64,000 nt of DNA from an uncultured Bacteroidales bacterium (GTDB taxonomy: Bacteria > Bacteroidota > Bacteroidia > Bacteroidales > Paludibacteraceae): NCBI GenBank assembly GCA_946403215.1, contig CAMIZG010000002.1, positions 48,990 to 112,989 of the forward strand, written 5' to 3'. The position numbers and the translations under genes were made by a program. Shown here piece by piece: positions 47,050 through 54,114 of the stretch. Each line of letters begins with the position of its first letter. The first letter of the stretch is position 1. The notes beneath the pieces were generated by a model that ran no database searches, was not told the DNA's origin, and saw only the letters and a list, made by a program, of their open reading frames with translations.

Positions 47050-47802
47050 TTAGTTCTTCAGTAAAGCGGCGAATTGTTCGGCTTCCTCCAATTGTTCAAT
47101 CTTCCCTACATCCATCATCTTATAGTGTTGCGGCACGTAGGCACGTATCACGCCGGTCTGCCGGCTCACAACAGACAAGTATGCATCAATGAGCGAGAAC
47201 TTCTCGCCGTCCTGTTCTCTTACTTTCCTTAGTTCGGCGAAGAACGCGGGTTCAACGATCTGCATGCCGGAGAAGGCCAACATCCTTAAGCCGCTCACCA
47301 TCAAACCTGACGGTTTTACCTCTCCGGTTGCAATATTCATCCATCCGCGTAACTCTCCTTGTTCATCAAACAGCAAGTAGCGCTGCGTCTCGCGTTCGGA
47401 TACCACGACGGTAGCTATAGGCCTCTGGCTATTGTGTGCCGCGATGAGTTGCCCGAGGTGGATGTTTGACAATATATCTACGTTGCATACTAGCACAGGT
47501 GCGTCTTCTCCGAGCAGTGGTGCTGCTTTGATTAGCCCTCCTCCTGTCTCGAGCAGTTTCTCGCGTTCGTCGCTGATCTGCACCTTGCATCCGAAGCCGT
47601 TGTTCTGTGCCAAATGGTCGATGATCTGCTCGGCGAAGTGGTGAACGTTGACCACTATATCGTTGATTCCGGTGTTGCGCAGTCGTTCGATCTGCCATTG
47701 CAGTAGCGTCTTGCCTGCCAGGGGCAGCAAGGCTTTCGGATGGCTATTGGTGAACGGCTTGAGGCGTGTGCCTAACCCTGCCGCAAAGATCATCGCTTTC
47801 AT
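47050..47802 (-). CDS. Sugar-1-phosphate nucleotidyltransferase, MurU-like
   Basis: 250 residues of the GT-A nucleotidyltransferase fold: AAGLGTRLKPFTNSHPKALL, GGGLIKAAPLL, CNVDILSN. The next gene upstream encodes an anomeric sugar kinase; this kinase-nucleotidyltransferase pairing matches the AmgK-MurU route that makes UDP-MurNAc from recycled MurNAc. Other sugar-1-phosphate substrates remain possible. 25 bases separate the two genes. Confidence 0.85.
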   Translation of the reverse strand: MKAMIFAAGLGTRLKPFTNSHPKALLPLAGKTLLQWQIERLRNTGINDIVVNVHHFAEQIIDHLAQNNGFGCKVQISDEREKLLETGGGLIKAAPLLGEDAPVLVCNVDILSNIHLGQLIAAHNSQRPIATVVVSERETQRYLLFDEQGELRGWMNIATGEVKPSGLMVSGLRMLAFSGMQIVEPAFFAELRKVREQDGEKFSLIDAYLSVVSRQTGVIRAYVPQHYKMMDVGKIEQLEEAEQFAALLKN

Positions 47803-47827
47803 TGTACTGATTGTTTTTGAGAGCGAG

Positions 47828-49279
47828 TTATTTTTCCACTTCCGCTAGTACGCGTTCCACGTTCTGTTCGCGGTGGATGAGTCGCACTTCTACGCCGAAC
47901 TTCTCATTGATATGCTCAGCCATCTTCTCTGCAGCATAAACTGAGCGGTGTTGTCCGCCGGTGCAGCCGAAACTGACCATCAGGCTGGTGAACCCACGGT
48001 CTTTGTATCGCTTGACGCTGGCGTCTACGAGCCGGTAGGCGGCATCCAGGAATGGGAAGATCTCGCCGTCATCCTCAAGGAACTTAATCACGGGCTCATC
48101 CCTACCTGTGTAGTGATTATAACGCTCATACTTACCGGGGTTGTTCACAGCGCGGCAGTCGAAAACGAATCCGCCACCGTTGCCGCTATCGTCCGCAGGA
48201 ATTCCTTTCTTGAACGAGAAAGAGTACACCTTTACCACCAGCGGTCTGCGGACGTTCACCTCCTTGAACTGCTTCATCTCCGTCATCTCGTGTAGCACCT
48301 CGATTAGGTAAGGGTAGTCGTCGGCTGCATCTTTGAGCAGACGGCGCAGGTTCTCTATCGCAAACGGTATTGACTGCAGGAAGTGGGGTTTCTTCTCGAA
48401 GTACCCGCGGAAGCCGTACGCTCCGAGCACCTGCATCGTTCGGAACAGCACAAAGTGCCGCAGCGTGGCGTAGAACGCCGGTTTGTCCACCGGCATGTAC
48501 TTGGCAAGTTCGTCGAGGTACTCTTCGATGAGTTCATGCCGTAGTTCGTCGTGGAAGTTTGCCTTGGCTTGCCATAGGAATGAAGCGACGTCGTAATAGA
48601 TGGGACCTCGCCTACCGCCCTGGTAGTCGATGAAGTACGGCACGAGTTCATTGGGGGTGTTGCGCGCAACCATGACATTGCGGCTCTGGAAGTCGCGATA
48701 CATAAAGGCGTTCATCTGCTTCTGCTCAAGCAGGATATATGCCAGACGCTCAAACTCGTTCTCGAGTTTATCCTCTTGGAACTCCACCCCCGTGGCTTTG
48801 AGGAAGCAGTACTTGAAGTAGTTGAGATCCCAGCGTATGCTCCTAAGGTTGAACTCCGGTTGCGGATAGCACACGTTGAAGTCGAAGTCCTCAGCGGCTT
48901 TTACCTGAAATTGCGCGAGCGCGCGTATAGTTTTCCTCAGCATCACCTTCTCGCTCTCGCAGAATACGCCCGTCTTACGTCCTTCGGCTATATAGTCGAA
49001 GAGTAGGGTGTTTCCCAGATCTTGCTGCACGTACTGCATCTCATCGTCGCTGACGGCGAGTACACGTGGCACGTTGAGCCCTTGGCTGGCGAAGTGGGCA
49101 GACATAGTAAGGAAAGCGTGGTTCTCGTCACGCGACGTACCCTCTACGCCGATAAGCGAAACGGATTTGTCCTCGCTCCAGATGCGGTGGTACCGTCGGT
49201 TACTGCCCGACGCGGTCAGGGCTATTTGTTCGCCGGCTGCCAGACCGGTTGCTTGAGTGAAGAGTTGTGATAGTTGCAT
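47828..49279 (-). CDS. AmgK-like sugar kinase fused to a RapZ C-terminal domain
   Basis: 483 residues in two parts. Residues 1 to about 325 form an aminoglycoside-phosphotransferase-like kinase: catalytic loop MYRDFQSRNVMV and metal site FIDYQGG, as in the MurNAc/GlcNAc anomeric kinase AmgK. Residues about 345-483 match the RapZ C-terminal domain, including FGCTGGQHRSVYAAE. In Enterobacteria this domain binds RNA and senses glucosamine-6-phosphate. The N-terminal P-loop domain of RapZ is absent. The fusion plus the adjacent MurU-like gene suggests cell-wall sugar salvage with built-in sensing (inference). Confidence 0.88.
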   Translation of the reverse strand: MQLSQLFTQATGLAAGEQIALTASGSNRRYHRIWSEDKSVSLIGVEGTSRDENHAFLTMSAHFASQGLNVPRVLAVSDDEMQYVQQDLGNTLLFDYIAEGRKTGVFCESEKVMLRKTIRALAQFQVKAAEDFDFNVCYPQPEFNLRSIRWDLNYFKYCFLKATGVEFQEDKLENEFERLAYILLEQKQMNAFMYRDFQSRNVMVARNTPNELVPYFIDYQGGRRGPIYYDVASFLWQAKANFHDELRHELIEEYLDELAKYMPVDKPAFYATLRHFVLFRTMQVLGAYGFRGYFEKKPHFLQSIPFAIENLRRLLKDAADDYPYLIEVLHEMTEMKQFKEVNVRRPLVVKVYSFSFKKGIPADDSGNGGGFVFDCRAVNNPGKYERYNHYTGRDEPVIKFLEDDGEIFPFLDAAYRLVDASVKRYKDRGFTSLMVSFGCTGGQHRSVYAAEKMAEHINEKFGVEVRLIHREQNVERVLAEVEK

Positions 49280-49283
49280 GGTA

Positions 49284-50066
49284 TCAGAGCGTATAAACGA
49301 AGCTGACGTGCCACTGCCACTCGGACATTCTGTCGGGTGAGTATATAGGTGTGCGTATCAGATTGTTGAGTCCGAAGTCGTACCCTGCTTCCAAGCGATA
49401 AACATCCCAGGTGAAGCCTCCTCCAACACCCATCATGATGTTGGTGCGGAAGAGTTCTTTGGCTACATACTTGTCGTAGGTTTCAAGATGTTTTCCTTGT
49501 GCAAGCAACCACTCGCGTGTGCCGTCACTGACATCAGCCTTGACGTAATCGGTCTGCGCCAAGCCGATCATGAGTTGGGGGCCGCCGTAGAAGTGCATGC
49601 TCAGTTGCTTCCAAAGGGGTATGTTATACTGCACGCGCACAGGGATAGTCAGCGCGTGCTCCACTATATGGTTATTAACCACTTCCGATTGCACCTGTTC
49701 CGGACTGACCGAACGGTAGTGCTGACGACTAATGCCGTACAGAACACTGTACAACACCCCTATATTGACTGAGAATCGCTTAGGAAGAAATAGCTCGAAT
49801 TGAGCGCCTACGCGTGCGCCATGTAGGTAAAGAGCACTGACCGTGTCACTGGTCATGCGCTGATGGTCTTGGGCGTAACCCGCTTCCAGATGGTAGGCGA
49901 TGCCAAAGGAATAATTTTCTTGTGGTTTCTCAGTGCGGGTAGGGTCAAAGAAGTCATGCTGCTCCAAGCCCGCTTCGCGGATAGATTTATCTTGCGCATA
50001 CAATGTACTGCTCACGCCTGACAGGCATGCCAAGGACAAGATAATAGCTATAAAATGGCTTTTCAT
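49284..50066 (-). CDS. Outer-membrane beta-barrel protein (PorT-like)
   Basis: 260 residues from the ATG at MKSHFIAIILSL; the track's longer start lies in promoter DNA. Signal peptide ending LYAQD, then alternating strands ending in an aromatic/Leu terminus (WQWHVSFVYTL) typical of an 8-strand barrel. It belongs to the broad PorT/outer-membrane beta-barrel group; no specific role can be given. Confidence 0.75.
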   Translation of the reverse strand: MKSHFIAIILSLACLSGVSSTLYAQDKSIREAGLEQHDFFDPTRTEKPQENYSFGIAYHLEAGYAQDHQRMTSDTVSALYLHGARVGAQFELFLPKRFSVNIGVLYSVLYGISRQHYRSVSPEQVQSEVVNNHIVEHALTIPVRVQYNIPLWKQLSMHFYGGPQLMIGLAQTDYVKADVSDGTREWLLAQGKHLETYDKYVAKELFRTNIMMGVGGGFTWDVYRLEAGYDFGLNNLIRTPIYSPDRMSEWQWHVSFVYTL

Positions 50067-50092
50067 TCTGAATTGTGCTGATTTTTGACATG

Positions 50093-50124
50093 CAAAGATA
50101 CTAAAAACAAATGGAAAGTGCAAA
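50093..50124 (-). promoter_or_regulatory. Promoter for the outer-membrane barrel gene
   Basis: On the minus strand TTTGCA (50124-50119), 18 bp, TATCTTTG (50100-50093). Divergent from the tRNA-Glu promoter 36 bases away. Confidence 0.75.
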
Positions 50125-50159
50125 TAATTGTGCATTTTTTGAACTTTTTCTCGCGAAAA

Positions 50160-50191
50160 TTTGCATAATTGAAAATAAATTTGTACTTTTG
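50160..50191 (+). promoter_or_regulatory. Promoter for leader RNA, tRNA-Glu and probably rpsT
   Basis: TTTGCA (50160), 18 bp, TACTTTTG (50184-50191). The predicted start is near 50198, about 150 bases before the tRNA. Confidence 0.75.
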
Positions 50192-50197
50192 CATGCT

Positions 50198-50340
50198 TTT
50201 TCCGCGAAAGAGCCCCGCCAAAGTGTCACAAGACCATCACGGGTACCCGATGCAAACCAGCGAATCGTTTGCGGTAGGGGGGCGGAGGCAATCGTGTGTT
50301 TTATATCGCAACATGACATCCGATAGCACGATTTGCCGAA
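50198..50340 (+). ncRNA. Structured non-coding leader or small RNA upstream of tRNA-Glu
   Basis: Between the promoter and tRNA-Glu there is no credible ORF but several stems: CCGCC (50215) with GGCGG (50281-50285) closing a domain that contains the palindrome CGGGTACCCG (50240) and the hairpin GCAAAC/GTTTGC (50252-50257 with 50267-50272). A second domain has GGCAATCGTG (50287) pairing with CACGATTTGCC (50327-50337), one base bulged. It does not show the SRP, RNase P or tmRNA signatures. It might be a 6S-like RNA, which in Bacteroidales is also promoter-proximal, or a leader removed during tRNA processing. Confidence 0.5.
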
Positions 50341-50346
50341 CGCAAA

Positions 50347-50421
50347 GGTCCATTCGTCTATCGGTTAGGACGAGAGATTTTCATTCTCTAAAGAGCAGTT
50401 CGACTCTGCTATGGACTACCA
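50347..50421 (+). tRNA. tRNA-Glu (anticodon UUC)
   Basis: 75 bases including encoded CCA. Acceptor stem GGTCCAT/ATGGACT (first pair G-U), anticodon arm AGAGA-TTTTCAT-TCTCT giving TTC, T-arm GCAG-TTCGA-CTGC region intact. CCA is at 50419-50421. Confidence 0.93.
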
Positions 50422-50531
50422 CTTTCCTCTCAAAAGAATCTTGTTGGCTAAGCAATTAGCAAGATCGTGTAAATGTAAACATTTATCACTAACAAACAAA
50501 ACAACGAGAGTAGTTGACTCTCATTAGAACG

Positions 50532-50786
50532 ATGGCAAATCACAAATCATCACTGAAGCGCATACGCCAGACCGCGACCCGCAAGGCCCGCAATCATTAT
50601 TATGCAAAAACCGCTCGCAACGCTGTTCGCGACCTCCGCGCCACGACCGACAAAGCTGCTGCTGCAGCAATGTTGCCGAAGGTAAGTTCGTTGCTTGACA
50701 AGCTGGCAAAGCGCAACATTATCCATGACAACAAGGCCGCTAACTTGAAATCGAAGTTGGCTATCTACATCAATAAGCTCGCTTAA
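50532..50786 (+). CDS. rpsT: 30S ribosomal protein S20
   Basis: 84 residues from [13 protein letters not shown] (the track's MTLIRT extension is upstream leader). Basic helical protein of the small subunit. The spacer after tRNA-Glu holds a GAGAGT/ACTCTC hairpin ending a few bases before the ATG, which could affect translation, and an ATCTTG/CAAGAT inverted repeat. Followed by a terminator. Confidence 0.93.
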   Translation: MANHKSSLKRIRQTATRKARNHYYAKTARNAVRDLRATTDKAAAAAMLPKVSSLLDKLAKRNIIHDNKAANLKSKLAIYINKLA

Positions 50787-50809
50787 TTGGTGTGGTGTTG
50801 ATGGAATAT

Positions 50810-50839
50810 GGGGCTGCCAACTATGGTAGCCCTATTTTT
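50810..50839 (+). terminator. Rho-independent terminator after rpsT
   Basis: GGGCTGCCA (50811) pairs with TGGTAGCCC (50824-50832), with one G-T pair, followed by TATTTTT. The track's upstream start for clpP falls inside it. Confidence 0.85.
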
Positions 50840-50870
50840 CGCTTTCGATAAACAACAAATGCAATATACT

Positions 50871-51554
50871 ATGAATGACTTTTTGAAATACGCTACATCA
50901 CAGGGCATGAACAGCATGCATGTGGAGCGAGTGATGCGTGACTCTATGGGCACGCAGCCTAAGGCAAACTATATCAGCCCTTCTATTCTTGAGGAGCGTC
51001 AACTCAACGTGACGCAGATGGATGTGTTCTCTCGGCTGATGATGGATCGCATCATCTTCCTCGGCACGGAGATTAACGACTATACGGCTAATGTGATTGA
51101 GGCGCAACTGCTGTACCTCAACTCCAGTGATCCTGACCGCGATATTCACCTGTACCTGAATACGCCGGGTGGATCGGTATATGCCGGTTTAGGTATATAC
51201 GACACGATTCAGTTCGTTTCATCCAAGGTGAGCACGATGTGCACGGGTATTGCCGCGTCGATGGGAGCTGTGCTGTTGGTGGCCGGCGAGGCGGGTATGC
51301 GTAGCGCGCTCCCGCACTCACGCGTGATGATCCATCAGCCGATGGGGGGCATACAAGGTCAGGCCAGTGATATAGAGATCACCGCACGCGAGATACTCAA
51401 ACTCAAGGACGAACTCTACCAGATCATAGCCGATCACTCGCATCAGACAATCGACAAGATCCGTCAGGATGCCGACCGTGACTACTGGATGACAGCCCAA
51501 GAGGCTCTGGAGTACGGTATGATTGACCGCGTATATACCAAATCGGAGAGATAA
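50871..51554 (+). CDS. clpP: ATP-dependent Clp protease proteolytic subunit
   Basis: 227 residues starting at MNDFLKYATSQG. Serine protease forming the 14-subunit barrel: catalytic Ser in GIAASMGA, His in SRVMIHQP, Asp in the DADRDYWM region. It has the N-terminal extension of about 25 residues usual for Bacteroidota ClpP. Followed by clpX, its unfoldase partner, after 39 bases; tig, which often leads this operon, is not here. Confidence 0.95.
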   Translation: MNDFLKYATSQGMNSMHVERVMRDSMGTQPKANYISPSILEERQLNVTQMDVFSRLMMDRIIFLGTEINDYTANVIEAQLLYLNSSDPDRDIHLYLNTPGGSVYAGLGIYDTIQFVSSKVSTMCTGIAASMGAVLLVAGEAGMRSALPHSRVMIHQPMGGIQGQASDIEITAREILKLKDELYQIIADHSHQTIDKIRQDADRDYWMTAQEALEYGMIDRVYTKSER

Positions 51555-51593
51555 TATGCAGCAGCCAAATTGGTTGCTATAAAAGAACAAAAA

Positions 51594-52892
51594 ATGAGTA
51601 AGAAAGATAGAGGACGTTGCTCGTTCTGCGGCAGAGAGGTGCCATTCGAGCAGCTTTTCCAGGGCACGGACGGACGGTTTATTTGTTTTGACTGCGTGGA
51701 GAACGCGCACGAGATAATCGAAGAGCAGTACCAACTTAGCAACGGTGCCGGTGGAGTAGAGGAAGACCGCAAGCGCAAGAAAGAAAAGGAGCGCAAGGAA
51801 GCTTCAGCCGCAGGTATCATGAACTCCGGCAAACTTGACATGCAGTCCCTACCCAAGCCAATGCAGATCAAGGAGTTCCTTGACCAGTACGTGATTGGTC
51901 AGGATGATGCGAAAAAGCATCTGTCTGTAGCCGTGTATAACCACTATAAGCGTTTGCTGCAGCCGGACACCAACGATGGCGTGGAGATAGAGAAGTCGAA
52001 CATTATCCTTGTGGGCTCGACCGGAACCGGCAAGACCCTGATGGCGCGCACGATAGCCAAGATGCTGGCTGTGCCGTTTACCATTGTAGATGCTACGGTG
52101 CTAACCGAAGCGGGTTACGTGGGCGAGGATGTGGAGTCGCTGTTGGTACGTCTGCTGCAAGAGGCCGATTATGACCTGGAGCAGACTGAGCGTGGCATCG
52201 TGTTCATCGACGAGATCGACAAGATAGCCCGCAAGAGCGATAACCCATCCATCACACGTGACGTATCTGGCGAAGGTGTGCAGCAAGGCTTGCTCAAACT
52301 ACTGGAGGGAGCGATAGTGAATGTGCCGCCCAAAGGTGGAAGGAAGCATCCGGAGCAGGAGTTTATCCATGTGAATACGCAGAATATACTATTCATCTGC
52401 GGTGGAGCGTTTGACGGCATAGAGAAGAAGATCGCCCAACGCCTGAACACGCAGGTGGTAGGCTTTGAGTCGCAGTCCAAAACCAAGCGAATAGATAAAG
52501 ATAATATGCTGCAGTACATCGCTCCGCAGGACCTTAAGTCGTTCGGACTGATACCAGAGATTATCGGTCGTCTGCCAATCATCACCTACCTTGAGCCGCT
52601 CGATCGCGCGGCACTCAAGCGTATATTGACTGACCCGAAGAACGCCATCACCAAGCAGTACCAGAAACTGATGCAGATGGATGGCATCGAGCTCACATTT
52701 GAGGATAGTGCACTTGACTACATCGTGGATAAAGCCATCGAGTTCAAACTCGGCGCACGTGGACTGCGCAGCCTGACGGAGACCATCATGATGGATACGA
52801 TGTTCGATATACCCAAAGAGAATTGCGTAGTGACTCGCCAGATGGCCGAGGAGAAACTTGCCAAGATTGATGCCAACAGGCTGGTGGCGTAA
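51594..52892 (+). CDS. clpX: ATP-dependent Clp protease ATPase subunit ClpX
   Basis: 432 residues from MSKKDRGRCSFCG. N-terminal zinc-binding domain (CSFC...CFDC), AAA+ domain with Walker A GSTGTGKT, Walker B IVFIDEIDKI, the RKSDNPSITRDVSGEGVQQ segment, and sensor II in LGARGLRS. It recognises and unfolds substrates for ClpP. Confidence 0.96.
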   Translation: MSKKDRGRCSFCGREVPFEQLFQGTDGRFICFDCVENAHEIIEEQYQLSNGAGGVEEDRKRKKEKERKEASAAGIMNSGKLDMQSLPKPMQIKEFLDQYVIGQDDAKKHLSVAVYNHYKRLLQPDTNDGVEIEKSNIILVGSTGTGKTLMARTIAKMLAVPFTIVDATVLTEAGYVGEDVESLLVRLLQEADYDLEQTERGIVFIDEIDKIARKSDNPSITRDVSGEGVQQGLLKLLEGAIVNVPPKGGRKHPEQEFIHVNTQNILFICGGAFDGIEKKIAQRLNTQVVGFESQSKTKRIDKDNMLQYIAPQDLKSFGLIPEIIGRLPIITYLEPLDRAALKRILTDPKNAITKQYQKLMQMDGIELTFEDSALDYIVDKAIEFKLGARGLRSLTETIMMDTMFDIPKENCVVTRQMAEEKLAKIDANRLVA

Positions 52893-52907
52893 AGACGAAA
52901 GAGAACG

Positions 52908-54044
52908 ATGGATGTCTTAATTGTTAGCATAGCAATAGGTGTGGTAGGCGCTCTGATGGGTGCCCTGATAGTGTGGCTGGTGGTTCGTCATCAGCAGAAT
53001 ATGCATGATAAGCGTCAGCAGGAGTTGGCTGAGATGCAGCAACGGCTGACTACGGAATTTGAGAACATTGCCAACAAAGTGCTGCAGCAACGTCAGGAAG
53101 AACTGTCGCAGCAGAGCAGCAAGCAGATCAATGATATACTACAGCCACTCAACGAACGCATCAAGGACTTCCGCGAACAAGTGACCAATGCATTCAGTCA
53201 GGAGACACGCGAGAAAGCCTCGCTGCAAGCCGAACTCAAGCAACTCATCGAACTCAACCAAACGCTATCGAAAGATGCTACCAGCCTGACGCAGGCGCTC
53301 AAAGGTGACGTGAAGAAACAGGGCAACTGGGGAGAGTTCATTCTGGAGAAAGTGCTGGAAGCATCAGGTCTGCGCAAAGGAGTGGAATACGACCGTGAGG
53401 TGGTAGTGCATGGCGTGGAAGGTGATACCTTGCGCCCTGATGTGATCATCCGCATGCCTGACAACAAGCAGATCATTATTGACTCCAAGGTATCGCTTGT
53501 TGCCTATGAGCAGTTGCAGCATGCAGAAGGCGAAGAGAAGTACAAAGCTGTCCTGAAGGCGCACGTGGAGTCGCTCAAGCAGCATGTGAAAGAACTCTAT
53601 GACAAGCAGTACCAGCGCGCTACAGGACTGAATACGCCGGATTTTGTGCTTATGTTCGTGCCGATTGAGGCGTCTTATAGTGTGGCGATACAGGCTGACA
53701 GTACGCTCTATGATTATGCGTTGGAGCGGAAGATCGTGATTGTAAGTCCGACCACCTTGCTTGCCACGTTGCACACAATCAGTTATGTGTGGAAGCAGGA
53801 GAACCAGAGCAAGAATGCTATGGAGATAGCGCGTTTGGCAGGTGCGATGTACGACAAGCTTAGCGGTGCATTGGAGGATTTTCAGAAAGTACAGAAGAGT
53901 CTGGATGCCGCGCAGAAAGCTTACAGCGAGACCTACAAGAAACTCTCCGACGGCAACGGCAATGTGCTGCGCACCGCAGAGAAGATCCGCGAACTTGGTG
54001 CCAAAACGAGCAAGTCGCTACCATTATCCGCTGAAGCTGAGTAA
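52908..54044 (+). CDS. rmuC: DNA recombination protein RmuC
   Basis: 378 residues. An N-terminal transmembrane helix (VSIAIGVVGALMGALIVWLVV), a coiled coil (about 30-125), and the PD-(D/E)XK-like RmuC domain (about 130-330) with NWGEFILEKVLEASGL, RPDVIIRMPDNK and IIDSKVSL. RmuC limits inversions at short inverted repeats in E. coli. 15 bases after clpX, so probably in the same transcript. Confidence 0.92.
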   Translation: MDVLIVSIAIGVVGALMGALIVWLVVRHQQNMHDKRQQELAEMQQRLTTEFENIANKVLQQRQEELSQQSSKQINDILQPLNERIKDFREQVTNAFSQETREKASLQAELKQLIELNQTLSKDATSLTQALKGDVKKQGNWGEFILEKVLEASGLRKGVEYDREVVVHGVEGDTLRPDVIIRMPDNKQIIIDSKVSLVAYEQLQHAEGEEKYKAVLKAHVESLKQHVKELYDKQYQRATGLNTPDFVLMFVPIEASYSVAIQADSTLYDYALERKIVIVSPTTLLATLHTISYVWKQENQSKNAMEIARLAGAMYDKLSGALEDFQKVQKSLDAAQKAYSETYKKLSDGNGNVLRTAEKIRELGAKTSKSLPLSAEAE

Positions 54045-54065
54045 GAACAGACATGATACATAAAC

Positions 54066-54095
54066 AAAGGGGCGTGCCGCAAAGCACGCCCCTTT
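54066..54095. terminator. Bidirectional terminator between rmuC and fusA2
   Basis: A perfect 12-bp stem AAAGGGGCGTGC/GCACGCCCCTTT around a 6-base loop, between convergent genes. Confidence 0.92.
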
Positions 54096-54114
54096 ACTGT
54101 TAGGGAAGTAGATA

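Noticed and set aside
50169-50459. 96-codon plus-strand ORF running through tRNA-Glu
   Set aside because: It covers the structured leader and the whole tRNA; coding is implausible.
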